Below are positions 9,978-18,668 of a DNA stretch of 64,000 nucleotides, one piece after another; the first letter of the stretch is position 1, and each line of letters starts with the position of its first letter. The translations under genes were made by a program, and so were the position numbers. This stretch comes from AP-15 sp963818695. Its GTDB lineage: Bacteria; Pseudomonadota; Alphaproteobacteria; ATCC43930; CGMCC-115725. The stretch lies in contig CAWFTG010000011.1 of NCBI GenBank assembly GCA_963818695.1, positions 372,001-436,000 of the forward strand. Reading direction: 5' to 3'. The notes under the pieces were generated by a model. That model saw only the letters and a program-made list of their open reading frames with translations, was not told the origin of the DNA and made no database searches.

Positions 9978-11780
9978 ATGAGCAGCCTGGACCCCATTCC
10001 TTATTCCGACGCGCAGCTCCGCTCGATCCTGCAGCGCGTCAAGACGATCGCGATGGTCGGCGCCTCGTCGAACTGGAACCGGCCGAGCTATTTCGTGATG
10101 AAATACCTGCAGGGCAAAGGCTACCGCGTGATCCCGGTAAATCCGGGAATTGCAGGACAACTGCTGCTCGGCGAAACGGCTTACGCCTCGCTGCGCGACA
10201 TACCCGAGCCGGTCGACATGGTCGATGTCTTCCGTCCCGCCCGCGACGCGCCCGCCATCGTCGACGACGCGATCGCGATCGGCGCCAAGGTGGTGTGGAT
10301 GCAGCTCGGTATCCGCAACGACGAGGCGGCGGCCACGGCCGAGAAAGCCGGGATCGAGGTCGTCATGAACCGCTGCCCGAAGATCGAGTTCGGCCGGCTT
10401 GGCGGCGAGTTGTCGTGGAGCGGCGTCAACAGCGGCATCATCCGCAACCGGCCGCCGGAGCCGCCGATCGCGCGACACGGCAAGGAGCGGCCCGCGCCTT
10501 CGCACAATATGACTTACGGTTTCGAGACGCGCGCAGTCCACGCCGGCGCGGCGCCCGACCCGGTGACCGGCGCCCGCTCGACGCCGATCTACCAGACGAC
10601 CTCCTATGTCTTTGACGACGTCGACCACGCCGCCTCGCTCTTCAATCTGCACAATTTCGGCTACATCTATTCGCGCCTCAACAACCCGACCGTCGCCGTT
10701 CTCGAAGAGCGGGTCGCCAGCCTCGAAGGCGGCCGCGCCGCCGTTGCCGCCGCCTCGGGGCATGCCGCGCAGTTCCTGATTTTCTTCACACTGATGGAGG
10801 CGGGAGACGAGTTCATCGCCTCGCGCAACCTCTATGGCGGCTCGCTGACTCAGTTCGGGCTCTCGTTCAAAAAGCTCGGCTGGAAGTGCCATTTTGTCGA
10901 CCCAACCGACCCGGAGAATTTCCGCAAGGCGCTGACCCCGCGGACCAAGGCAATCTTCCTCGAAAATCTCGCCAATCCGGGCGGCATCGTCGTCGATCTC
11001 GAACGCGTTGCGGCAATCGCCCATGAGGCCGGCATTCCGCTGATCGTCGACAACACCTTGGCCACCCCGTATCTGTGCCAGCCCTTCGAATGGGGCGCCG
11101 ACATCGTCTGCCATTCGACGACCAAGTTCTTGAGCGGCCATGGCCATGCGCTCGGCGGCATCGTCGTCGAATCCGGCCGCTTCGACTGGGCGCAGGGCGA
11201 CCGCTTCCCGTCTTTGACCGAGCCCGAGCCCGCCTATCACGGGCTCAAATTCTACGAGAATTTCGGGGATTTCGCGTTCACGACCAAGGCGCGGGCGGTG
11301 GCCTTGCGGGATTTCGGCCCGACCTTGTCGCCGATGAACGCATTTTTGACGATCACCGGGATCGAGACATTGCATCTGCGCATGGAGCGCCATGTCGCGA
11401 ATGCCCTGCGGGTCGCCGAGTTCCTGTCGGGTCACCCGCGTGTCGCCTGGGTTTCCTACGCGGGGTTGAAGGAGAGCCCGTTCCACGACCTCGCCCGGAA
11501 ATATTTGCCGAGAGGGGCCGGTGCGGTCTTCACCTTTGGCGTCAAGGGCGGCTACGAGGCCGGGATCAAGCTCGTCGAAAACGTCCAGCTGTTCTCGCAC
11601 CTCGCCAATATCGGCGACACCCGCAGCCTGATCCTGCACCCCGCCTCGACAACCCACCGCCAGCTCAGCGACGAGCAGCGCCAGGCCGCCGGCGCCGGCC
11701 CCGACGTAATCCGCCTCTCGATCGGCCTCGAAGCGGCCGAAGACCTGATCCGCGACCTCGACGAGGCCCTGCGCTCTTAG
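9978..11780 (+). CDS. metY: CoA-binding domain fused to O-acetylhomoserine sulfhydrylase
   Basis: One 600-residue open frame with two parts. Residues 1-177 are a CoA_binding_2 Rossmann domain (TIAMVGASSNWNRPSYFV, VDMVDVFRP, NRCPKIEFGRLGGELSW). From residue 178 (ATG at 10509) it is a full-length PLP enzyme of the Cys/Met metabolism class, starting MTYGFETRAVHAGA. PLP-site features are RLNNPT, and STTKFLSGHG with the Schiff-base lysine at about residue 383. MetY makes homocysteine from O-acetylhomoserine and sulfide. These two proteins are usually encoded by adjacent separate genes. Here no stop separates them, and the internal ATG lacks a well-placed ribosome site. Either it is a true fusion or a stop has been lost. 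Confidence 0.88.
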   Translation: MSSLDPIPYSDAQLRSILQRVKTIAMVGASSNWNRPSYFVMKYLQGKGYRVIPVNPGIAGQLLLGETAYASLRDIPEPVDMVDVFRPARDAPAIVDDAIAIGAKVVWMQLGIRNDEAAATAEKAGIEVVMNRCPKIEFGRLGGELSWSGVNSGIIRNRPPEPPIARHGKERPAPSHNMTYGFETRAVHAGAAPDPVTGARSTPIYQTTSYVFDDVDHAASLFNLHNFGYIYSRLNNPTVAVLEERVASLEGGRAAVAAASGHAAQFLIFFTLMEAGDEFIASRNLYGGSLTQFGLSFKKLGWKCHFVDPTDPENFRKALTPRTKAIFLENLANPGGIVVDLERVAAIAHEAGIPLIVDNTLATPYLCQPFEWGADIVCHSTTKFLSGHGHALGGIVVESGRFDWAQGDRFPSLTEPEPAYHGLKFYENFGDFAFTTKARAVALRDFGPTLSPMNAFLTITGIETLHLRMERHVANALRVAEFLSGHPRVAWVSYAGLKESPFHDLARKYLPRGAGAVFTFGVKGGYEAGIKLVENVQLFSHLANIGDTRSLILHPASTTHRQLSDEQRQAAGAGPDVIRLSIGLEAAEDLIRDLDEALRS

Positions 11781-12256
11781 CCCACGCCTTACGCTGCTGG
11801 CTGTTATCGCTGTTAAATGCAGCGAAAAAACAGCCAGAGAGGCGACATTCGTCGCGGAAATGCTCGCTTTCCATCGACTGAAGCAGGTGAAACAACAGCC
11901 AGGAACAGCCGGCAAATACAGCGAGAAACAGCTGGAAATAGCGGGCAAGAACAGCAAATTACTCCCACTGAGAATAGTCAGTCCTCAATAAATACAATAT
12001 TCGATTATTTCTGCCAGTCGCTTAATTGAGCAGCACCGTACCATGACAATACGGCAAATTTCGGGTTTGCCACACCGGGTGTCGGGTGATGCCTCAGTTT
12101 GAATTTCTGCAAAGGGTGGTTTGCGGTCGTTCGGAGGAACGCGGGCCGGCGGCGAGGTTGCGCCGATTCCGGATGCTAGGCAGGGCGGAGTGCTGCGGAC
12201 GATTCGACAATCGCGGACCTTCGACACGACAATCAGATCGTACGTGATGTGCCAAT
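11781..12256. other. Gene-free stretch with short degenerate repeats
   Basis: No convincing gene. The segment around 11891-11960 is a degenerate tandem of AACAGCCAGG-like units (AACAGCCGGC, AAACAGCTGG, AAATAGCGGG) spaced about 10-12 bases. An AT-rich patch follows at 11975-12010. The short open frames here have no recognisable features. The segment leads into an IS91-type remnant, so it may be decayed mobile DNA. Confidence 0.5.
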
Positions 12257-12559
12257 CACGAGTTCATCCGCCGCTTCCTGATCCACGTCCTGCCCGACGG
12301 TTTCCACCGCATCCGACACTACGGTCTCTTCGCCAACGGCGGGCGCGCCGAGAACATCGCGCGAGCGCGTCAGCTGCTCGACGCACCGGCGCCACAGAAT
12401 GCGCCCAGTGACGCTGACAGCACCGGCAATGGTGAGCCACAGGCACCTTCGCATCCTTGTCCCTGCTGTGGCGGCCGATGATTCATCATTGAGATCTTCG
12501 AGCGCGGCTGCGCACCGCGACATGGGCCGACGCTTCCAAATCGGGGCGACAGCTCATGA
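12257..12559 (+). mobile_element. IS91-family transposase C-terminal remnant
   Basis: Translation from 12257 reads HEFIRRFLIHVLPDGF, then HRIRHYGLFANGGRAENIA, then the zinc-ribbon-like CPCCGGR. This is the C-terminal end of Y2 rolling-circle (IS91-type) transposases. After CPCCGGR the frame breaks twice (about 12478-12488). The continuation IIEIFERGCAPRHGP ends at a TGA at 12557-12559. The catalytic N-terminal two thirds are absent, so it cannot move by itself. It is the only transposase trace recognised in the window. Confidence 0.8.
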
Positions 12560-13121
12560 TCGGCATCACCCGCTCACCACGCTCCGCTGCTGTTCACAGT
12601 TGCCGCTGCTCGTCGATCGGCAGCCAGCCTGCTCGCCGATGACCACGGTCAGGCACCGGCTCACGGTTGCGGCAATGGCGACCACAACTCGTTCATCGCT
12701 TCGTTGCGCCCCGCCACCACTTTATCCCGCAATCGACTCCATCTGTCGGTCACCTTCCCCACGTCGCAGCCGGTTGCCCGCGGCTCTCAAATCCCCATAG
12801 CTCCAGCGCGCCGCTCCGTTGTGCCACGCCGGCCCGCGGTTTCCTCCCTCGAGAAAAACTGGGGCTGCGAGGTGGAGCACTTCCGCCTCTGCCGGCGGCC
12901 GGCCCGCTGCGCGTGCCTGCTGCAACTGAGCGGGGAGACTGCCAGCCTTCACCAGAATTATGGAATTATGTCCTGGGGTGCAAGAAGTTCTTGATAGCCT
13001 GTATTCGCGGCACGGGTGCGACAAGTGACGTGGGATATTGCGACGGTGTGGCCGCGATGACCTGACGATCGGGGTGAACCAAGGTCCCACCCCGCGGAAA
13101 ATTCGAAATTAGTTGTTCCAT
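12560..13121. other. Probable right flank of the IS91 remnant, no gene
   Basis: No supported coding sequence. The part up to about 12960 has the composition of the non-coding tail found downstream of IS91-type transposases, but I could not fix a terminus (ori/ter sequences not identified). The rest, to 13121, holds nothing recognisable apart from the terminator of the next gene just beyond it. Confidence 0.4.
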
Positions 13122-13145
13122 AAAAAAGGGCGGCCGAAGCCGCCC
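13122..13145 (-). terminator. Intrinsic terminator of the PQQ-dehydrogenase-like gene
   Basis: Read on the minus strand: GGGCGGC, loop TTCG, GCCGCCC, then TTTTTT. It is a perfect 7-bp stem with a UUCG tetraloop and a six-U tail, about 30 bases after the stop of the gene at 13175-14926. This is the clearest intrinsic terminator in the window. Confidence 0.93.
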
Positions 13146-13174
13146 CCAGCTTAGCTAGAGATCGGCGCGCCAAC

Positions 13175-14926
13175 TTACATCGGGCAGATCTTCCAGATCA
13201 CCCCGGTACCGGGGATCTGGACCAGCGGGCCGTTGGCGGCTCCGACAAAATGCGAGTCAGAGCTGAGATCTCGCACTGCGCCGTAATCGACGACATAAGC
13301 GCAGCCATCCGGGCCGAACCTGACATTCGTCGGGCGGTTGAACCCGTTGATGTTGGTCACGAACGCCTGGTCGCCGGTGCTGTTGAGGGCAAAGTTCTGG
13401 AACTTCAGGGCGAGGGGTGAGCCCGGCACCTGATTGAAGTTGATTAGCTTGACCTCGTGTCCCACTTCGGGCGCGGGTGCCGTGGCATTCGGCGCTGAGA
13501 ACCCAAAATCCCCTTCGAGGCTATAGAGCGCCGCACCCGGCTGCACCGGCCCGGTAACAAATGCGTCGGGCACGAAGTCAATTCCGGTGAACGAGGAGTT
13601 CGCCGCCTCGATTGCCAACGGCCCGGTGATTTGCTGCGGCGGGAACGCCAATACGTCGGCGATCGGTATGTCTCCTGCCTTCTGAAGGTTTGCAAGGCAG
13701 GTGGCCTGATCGAATGGCGGTGGGCACACATCGTCGTTAGATCCGCCAACCGGATTGAACACAGCCTGGTTCGACGGCAGGAAGCCGTAGCGGTCGGGCC
13801 AGCCGTGATAGACCGGTGTGCCGTCGGGGTTCTGCTGGTCGATCGAGATCACTTCCGGGGCATTGTTCGAGGGTCTGGCGCCGCGCTCGTCGGCACCGTC
13901 CTCGCCGACTAGCAAGTTTCCGGCCAAAGGATGATCTTTAGGTGCGAAACGGATCGCATAGCCGTTCCGGTGCCCCCATCCGAAGGCCTGGATGTTACTC
14001 GGATTGCTCAGTTGTGCCCGCAATGTCGCGCCATCGCAGACTCCCTGCCGAACCTGGCCCGTAAACGAATTGAAGAACGCCGGTATGGTGGCTCCGGGTT
14101 GCTGCACGCTGAAGGGAGAATAGCCACTCGTAGCTACCTGGGGAGGACCAAAGCTAGAGATGAAGACGTTCTGGCTCAGCGTGATGTCCTGGCACGGGAT
14201 ATCGGACTGGTTCTGGCCACCGCCATTGTCGAGACCGACGACGCCGCTGTTGGTCGTCGACCCTTGCGACCAGTAGACCCACCCGTCCCCTCTGAACGCC
14301 AGCTGCTCGGTCGGATGATCGCCCGTCGGTAGGTTGGTGATGAAGGGGGTGACCACCCCGGTCATCGGGTTCACGGTGCTGATACGTGAACTGTTGTTTT
14401 GCCCATTGTGCTGATGGGTCGACTGGTTGGAATCAGTCGCGAAAAGCGGCCCCCCGGAGAGGCCGTTGACGAAGGCAATGTCGATTGCCGGCCCTGAGGG
14501 CTGGAACCCTCCCCCCGAGGATGTAGGCTTACCGAGAGGCCCGCGAATCAACTTACCGTTCTGGTTAAACACCAGAATGTCCGGCGTGAAGGGATTCTTT
14601 ATGTCGAACGGACCACCGGGCCATGCCATTTCGTCGTTGCACACGCTCGGTAGGCCATGCCCGGATTCCAGAACGTAGACCTGGAAGCTGCTCGAATTGC
14701 CGAGAAAGGCGATACCCGTCGGGGCATTAAGGCCTGCTGCGAAGACCGATGCAGTGAACCCCGGTGGAAGGTTAATGGATGGCGTTAAGCTTGGATTGAA
14801 GAATGCCGTGTTGTTCATACAGTCGGGCGCAGTCGATGGATTCGGCACTATCTGCGCCTCGGTAACGGTCGGCAACGCTAAAAGCGGTGCCACCATGACC
14901 CAGGTAGCGAAGCTACGTAGTTGCAT
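13175..14926 (-). CDS. Secreted PQQ-dependent sugar (glucose/sorbosone) dehydrogenase-like protein
   Basis: 583 residues with a signal peptide (ATWVMVAPLLALPTVTEAQ). A long beta-propeller of the soluble glucose/sorbosone dehydrogenase type follows. Recognisable features are INLPPGFTASVFAAGLNAPTGIAF, GDHPTEQLAFRGDGWVYWSQG, AFGWGHRNGYAIRFAP, LLVGEDGADERG and NRPTNVRFGPDGCAYVVDYG. The pattern fits a periplasmic enzyme oxidising a sugar-like substrate with PQQ, but the substrate is unknown and the PQQ ligands were not individually verified. GAGGAGG precedes the ATG, and a palindrome sits just upstream at 14946-14963. The gene is monocistronic, with its own terminator, next to mobile-DNA remnants. 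Confidence 0.82.
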   Translation of the reverse strand: MQLRSFATWVMVAPLLALPTVTEAQIVPNPSTAPDCMNNTAFFNPSLTPSINLPPGFTASVFAAGLNAPTGIAFLGNSSSFQVYVLESGHGLPSVCNDEMAWPGGPFDIKNPFTPDILVFNQNGKLIRGPLGKPTSSGGGFQPSGPAIDIAFVNGLSGGPLFATDSNQSTHQHNGQNNSSRISTVNPMTGVVTPFITNLPTGDHPTEQLAFRGDGWVYWSQGSTTNSGVVGLDNGGGQNQSDIPCQDITLSQNVFISSFGPPQVATSGYSPFSVQQPGATIPAFFNSFTGQVRQGVCDGATLRAQLSNPSNIQAFGWGHRNGYAIRFAPKDHPLAGNLLVGEDGADERGARPSNNAPEVISIDQQNPDGTPVYHGWPDRYGFLPSNQAVFNPVGGSNDDVCPPPFDQATCLANLQKAGDIPIADVLAFPPQQITGPLAIEAANSSFTGIDFVPDAFVTGPVQPGAALYSLEGDFGFSAPNATAPAPEVGHEVKLINFNQVPGSPLALKFQNFALNSTGDQAFVTNINGFNRPTNVRFGPDGCAYVVDYGAVRDLSSDSHFVGAANGPLVQIPGTGVIWKICPM

Positions 14927-14945
14927 CGCGTTTCCTCCTCTACGC

Positions 14946-14963
14946 CTAATGCAAAAGCATTAG
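14946..14963. promoter_or_regulatory. Palindrome in the 5' region of the sugar dehydrogenase gene
   Basis: CTAATGC-AAAA-GCATTAG, a perfect 7-bp inverted repeat, lies 20 bases upstream of the gene starting at 14926, just outside its ribosome site. It could be an operator or a small RNA hairpin controlling translation. No regulator gene is adjacent. Confidence 0.45.
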
Positions 14964-15514
14964 AACCGTACGGTTTATTTGAAGGGCTATCGGTAGTCCG
15001 TGACAGGACGGCGGGCCGAGGATAGATCCATCACTCGACAAGCACGCAGCCGACCATCCAAGATAGCGCGGCATAAATTCCTCCCCAAAAAGGCGAATTT
15101 TAACCTTTTGCAAGCAGCGTGCGCCTGCCGGATTGAAAGGTCAAATGGAATTAACGTTACGGTGGTAAATAATCTTAACGGCGGTTGAATCTCGACCGTA
15201 TCGACCTGAATCGCCCCGTGTACCGCCATCTCCGGCGAAGCGCGACGCACCCTGGCTCGCGCAACTAGGTGCGGTGAGGCCTCGCGGCAGATCGTAAGCG
15301 GGCGAGGCAAGCAGCATTGGTCGCAATCCCTGAGTTCACCCGTCTGGGCGATGATCCCGATCCGCGAGAATCGGTGATGACCGCTATGGGGCATGACGGG
15401 TCAACCGCACAAGCACGGCGAGCGGCTGCTTAGGGGTCGGCAGGAGACATTCAAACCGAGACAGTACCGGGTATCGGCCAGGATTGCGTTGAGCAGTCGC
15501 CGAGCCTATATCTG
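14964..15514. other. Intergenic region upstream of tmRNA, no gene supported
   Basis: The stretch between the divergently placed sugar dehydrogenase and tmRNA contains AT-rich patches around 15075-15185 that may hold promoters. A 135-codon minus-strand frame at 14987-15394 lacks any recognisable motif or ribosome site and is not called. Confidence 0.4.
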
Positions 15515-15822
15515 CCTCGTCGGGCAACCGACTATGGCGATACACGGCTTGTGAAATAAGCGTTGCGGACCCGGGGGCAGTACCCGGCGCCTCCACCAAT
15601 TTCCCGCCGACCTCCCTTGGTCGGCGATTTACGGGGGCGAACTAGGCTCGACGCGCGTGGTAAAGGCAAGATCCGTCGCTCGGCATGATACCACCGTTAT
15701 CGGGTCATAATCTAGCTGCGAACGACAACTTCGCACAAGAGGCGCTCGCGGCCTAACCCCTAACGGGGTAAAAGCCTTGAGCAAATCGCGGTTCGAGGGG
15801 CACCGGGCAACAGAAGCCCCTC
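15515..15822 (+). ncRNA. ssrA: Two-piece, circularly permuted tmRNA
   Basis: tmRNA rescues stalled ribosomes and adds a degradation tag. The gene is permuted as in alphaproteobacteria. The acceptor piece comes first and ends in GGCGCCTCCACCA at 15586-15598. A removed spacer follows, then the coding piece begins GGGGGCG at 15633. The ends pair 7 bp (one G-U). The T-arm CCGGG-GGCAGTA-CCCGG precedes the acceptor strand. The tag is encoded at 15718-15753, resume codon GCG after TAGCT, stop TAA at 15754-15756: ANDNFAQEALAA. Hairpins follow (CCCCTAACGGGG; GAGGGGC...GCCCCTC to 15822). The outer limits are estimates. sspB starts 47 bases downstream. Confidence 0.93.
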
Positions 15823-15868
15823 ACTCGACCTCTCGACGTGCCCCTTGCGAATAAACGAGCCGCCGGAA

Positions 15869-16339
15869 ATGGCCCAGGACCTCTTCGATTACCCCAAGAT
15901 GGTCGAGACCGCGTTGCGCGGCGTCATGCGCGAAGCCTTGGCGCGGACAGCCCGCGAGGGGTTGCCCGGCGACCATCACTTCTACGTCACTTTTCGCACT
16001 CATGCCCCGGGGGTGGGGATTCCAAACTCTCTGCTCGGCAAATTTCCGGACGAGATGACGATCGTGCTGCAGCACCAGTTCCGGGCGCTCGAGGTCGGCG
16101 AGGACGCATTTTCGGTCAATCTCAGTTTTCAGAGCCGGTCGGAGCGGCTGAGGATCCCGTTCGCCGCGGTAACGACCTTTGCGGATCCCTCGGTCAATTT
16201 CGGGCTCCAGTTCGAGGTCGCCGCCGCGCAGCCGGCCGAGGTGACTACGCTCCCCGCGCAGATCCCGCCGCCCGAGCCGGCAGAACCGGCGCGGCCGGCG
16301 GCCGAAGTCGTCACACTCGATAAGTTTCGCAAGCGCTAG
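15869..16339 (+). CDS. sspB: ClpXP adaptor SspB (alpha type)
   Basis: Adaptor that binds the ssrA tag and delivers tagged proteins to ClpXP. 156 residues from the ATG at 15869 (MAQDLFDYPKMVETALRGV). A TTG at 15845 in the same frame is less likely. The substrate-binding fold is recognisable by GLPGDHHFYVTFRTHAPGV, KFPDEMTIVLQHQF and RLRIPFAAVTTFADPS. The variable proline-rich linker (PPPEPAEPARPA) leads to a short C-terminal ClpX-binding tail, EVVTLDKFRKR. It lies directly downstream of the tmRNA gene whose tag it recognises, and upstream of fumarase. Confidence 0.93.
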   Translation: MAQDLFDYPKMVETALRGVMREALARTAREGLPGDHHFYVTFRTHAPGVGIPNSLLGKFPDEMTIVLQHQFRALEVGEDAFSVNLSFQSRSERLRIPFAAVTTFADPSVNFGLQFEVAAAQPAEVTTLPAQIPPPEPAEPARPAAEVVTLDKFRKR

Positions 16340-16424
16340 CTCCCGACGGGCTTGCTCGGCGCGGCTCGCTTGACGCGGGCGCGGAAAGGATGATTCTGCG
16401 CAAAATTGCAGCGCGGAGCGCCGG

Positions 16425-18038
16425 ATGAACGATGTCGCCTATCACGAACTCTTCCCCCTGGGGCCGGATGATGCGTCATACCGCAAGCTGACCGGCGATC
16501 ACGTCTCGACCGGCATGTTCGAGGGGCAGCGCGTCGTCAAGATAGACCCCGCCGCGTTGACCCTGCTCGCCCGCGACGCTTTCGTCGATTGTGCGCACTT
16601 GCTGCGCCCGGGGCACCTCGCTCAGCTGCGCGCAATCCTCGACGATCCGGAGGCCTCGGCCAACGACAAGTTCGTCGCCTTCGATCTCTTGAAGAACGCC
16701 AATATCGCTGCCGGAAAGGTCCTGCCGATGTGTCAGGACACCGGCACGGCAATCGTGATGGGCAAAAAGGGGCAGCAGGTCTGGACCGGGGGCGACGACG
16801 CGGCCGCGCTATCGGCCGGCATTTGCCGCACCTACACCGAAACCAATCTGCGCTACAGCCAAGTGGCGCCGTTGTCGATGTACGAGGAGGTCAATACCGG
16901 CGACAACCTTCCCGCCCAGATCGACCTCTACGCCGAGCCTGGCGATCAATACAAATTCCTGTTCATCGCCAAGGGCGGCGGTTCCGCCAACAAGAGCTTC
17001 CTTTATCAGCAGACCAAGGCGGTGTTGAACCCGAAATCGTTGGTCAAATTCCTCGACGAAAAACTCCGAACACTCGGCACCGCGGCGTGCCCGCCCTATC
17101 ATCTGGCGATCGTCATCGGCGGCACCTCGGCCGAGATGAATTTGAAGACCGTCAAGCTCGCCAGCTGCCGCTTTCTCGACGCGCTGCCGACGCAAGGGAA
17201 CCGCTACGGGCAGGCCTATCGCGACCGCGGCTTCGAGGAAGAAGTGCTCGAGCTGACGCGTGGTCTCGGCATCGGGGCGCAGTTTGGCGGCAAATATTTC
17301 TGCCACGATGTGCGGGTGATCCGGCTGCCGCGCCATGGCGCGAGCCTGCCGATCGGGATCGGCGTCTCGTGCTCGGCGGACCGCCAGATCCTCGGCAAGA
17401 TCACCGCGGATGGCGTCTTCCTCGAGGAGCTTGAAAGCAATCCGGCGCGGTTTCTCCCCGAGATCGACGCCGCCCGGTTAGGCGGCGAAGTGATCCCGAT
17501 CGATATCGGCCGGCCAATGGCCGAGATCCGCCGCTCCCTCTCGCAATACCCGATCAAGACGCGTCTGAGCCTGACCGGGCCGTTGATCGTCGCCCGCGAC
17601 ATCGCGCATGCCAAATTGCAGGAGCGCCTCGATCGCGGCCAAGGTTTGCCCGATTATGTCAAGAATCACCCGATCTACTACGCGGGGCCGGCCAAGACCC
17701 CGCAAGGATATGCCTCAGGCTCGTTCGGGCCCACTACCGCCGGACGCATGGATAGCTATGTCGATGCGTTCATGGCGGCCGGGGGAAGTTTCGTCACTCT
17801 CGCCAAAGGCAATCGCGGCGCCGAGGTCCGCGCCGCGTGTCATAAGCATGGCGGCTTTTATCTCGGCTCGATCGGTGGGCCGGCCGCCCGCCTCGCACAG
17901 GATTGCATCCGCAAGGTCGAAGTCGTGGAATATCCGGAACTCGGGATGGAGGCGATCTGGCGTATCGAAGTCGTTGATTTCCCTGCTTTCATCGTGATCG
18001 ACGACAAGGGGAACGACTTCTTTGCCGGGCTCGCTTGA
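16425..18038 (+). CDS. fumA: Fumarate hydratase, class I (Fe-S)
   Basis: Converts fumarate to L-malate in the TCA cycle with a [4Fe-4S] cluster. 537 residues, the length of the two-domain FumA/FumB type. Features: LPMCQDTGTAIVMGKKG with a likely cluster Cys at residue 103, GGGSANKSFLYQQTKAVL, IVIGGTSAEMNLK, and GVSCSADRQ with another candidate Cys at about residue 316. The C-terminal beta domain contains GPTTAGRMDSYVDAFMAAGGS and KHGGFYLGSIGGPAA. The gene is intact and lies 85 bases after sspB. Confidence 0.96.
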   Translation: MNDVAYHELFPLGPDDASYRKLTGDHVSTGMFEGQRVVKIDPAALTLLARDAFVDCAHLLRPGHLAQLRAILDDPEASANDKFVAFDLLKNANIAAGKVLPMCQDTGTAIVMGKKGQQVWTGGDDAAALSAGICRTYTETNLRYSQVAPLSMYEEVNTGDNLPAQIDLYAEPGDQYKFLFIAKGGGSANKSFLYQQTKAVLNPKSLVKFLDEKLRTLGTAACPPYHLAIVIGGTSAEMNLKTVKLASCRFLDALPTQGNRYGQAYRDRGFEEEVLELTRGLGIGAQFGGKYFCHDVRVIRLPRHGASLPIGIGVSCSADRQILGKITADGVFLEELESNPARFLPEIDAARLGGEVIPIDIGRPMAEIRRSLSQYPIKTRLSLTGPLIVARDIAHAKLQERLDRGQGLPDYVKNHPIYYAGPAKTPQGYASGSFGPTTAGRMDSYVDAFMAAGGSFVTLAKGNRGAEVRAACHKHGGFYLGSIGGPAARLAQDCIRKVEVVEYPELGMEAIWRIEVVDFPAFIVIDDKGNDFFAGLA

Positions 18039-18075
18039 CCGCGCGGCTGCGCCGAGCGGCGGCGGGGCTCCCTGA

Positions 18076-18606
18076 TTGGCGCAAGACGGCGATCTGGACA
18101 AGCTTCTGCGTGGCGACAAGGGCGCCTGGGAGGCGTTTGTTCGGCGTTACGCGGGCCTTGTTGTTGCCGCTGTGCGAGGTGTCGCGCGCGAGGCGACCGA
18201 GGTGGAAGATCTGACGCAGGACGTCTTTCTGCGGCTCTGTAAGGACGACTTCCGGCTGCTGCGCAGTTACGACGCGTCCCGCGCCGGTCTTTCTACCTGG
18301 ATTACAATCGTGGCCCGCAGCACTGCGCGGGACGCGATGCGGCGACACCGCCCGGTGTCTGTGCCGATCGAGACAGTGCCCGAGGGACGCCTCGCGATCG
18401 ACCCCGTCGAGCCGGTACGCAAGCTCAAACTGCCGGAAGCCTTGCTGTCGCCGCGCCAACGGGAAATCTTAACGATGTTGTACGATCGTGAGATGGAAGT
18501 TTCCGAGGTTGCCTTAGCCCTTGGGATCGACCCGCAGACCGTCCGCAGTGCCCACCACAAGGCAATGATCAAGCTGCGCGCCCACTTCCAAGCAGAGGTC
18601 GAATGA
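18076..18606 (+). CDS. ECF-type RNA polymerase sigma factor
   Basis: 176 residues with region 2 (WEAFVRRYAGLVVAAV, EVEDLTQDVFLRL) and region 4 (LSPRQREILTMLYDREMEVSEVALALGIDPQTVRSA... split here as two adjoining helices of the DNA-binding domain). The start is TTG at 18076. It is the first gene of a three-gene set with an anti-sigma-like membrane protein and a periplasmic sensor, an arrangement like the metal-responsive CnrYXH type. The target promoter was not identified. Confidence 0.88.
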   Translation: MAQDGDLDKLLRGDKGAWEAFVRRYAGLVVAAVRGVAREATEVEDLTQDVFLRLCKDDFRLLRSYDASRAGLSTWITIVARSTARDAMRRHRPVSVPIETVPEGRLAIDPVEPVRKLKLPEALLSPRQREILTMLYDREMEVSEVALALGIDPQTVRSAHHKAMIKLRAHFQAEVE

Positions 18607-18668
18607 ACGCGTCGGTTGCGGGGATGCTCCTGCTTCCCGCCGCGTAAACACTGTAGGAAGACGCTGCG

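Noticed and set aside
9423..11957. 844-codon open frame antisense to the CoA-binding/MetY gene
   Set aside because: It is an antisense shadow of a GC-rich gene. The plus strand carries clear PLP-enzyme and CoA-binding motifs, while the minus frame is Arg/Asp-rich without motifs.
11817..12029. 70-codon plus-strand frame rich in Gln/Asn/Ser
   Set aside because: Composition comes from the degenerate AACAGC repeats. No start signal or family resemblance.
14987..15394. 135-codon minus-strand frame upstream of tmRNA
   Set aside because: No motif, no ribosome site and an odd composition. It lies in what looks like regulatory DNA.
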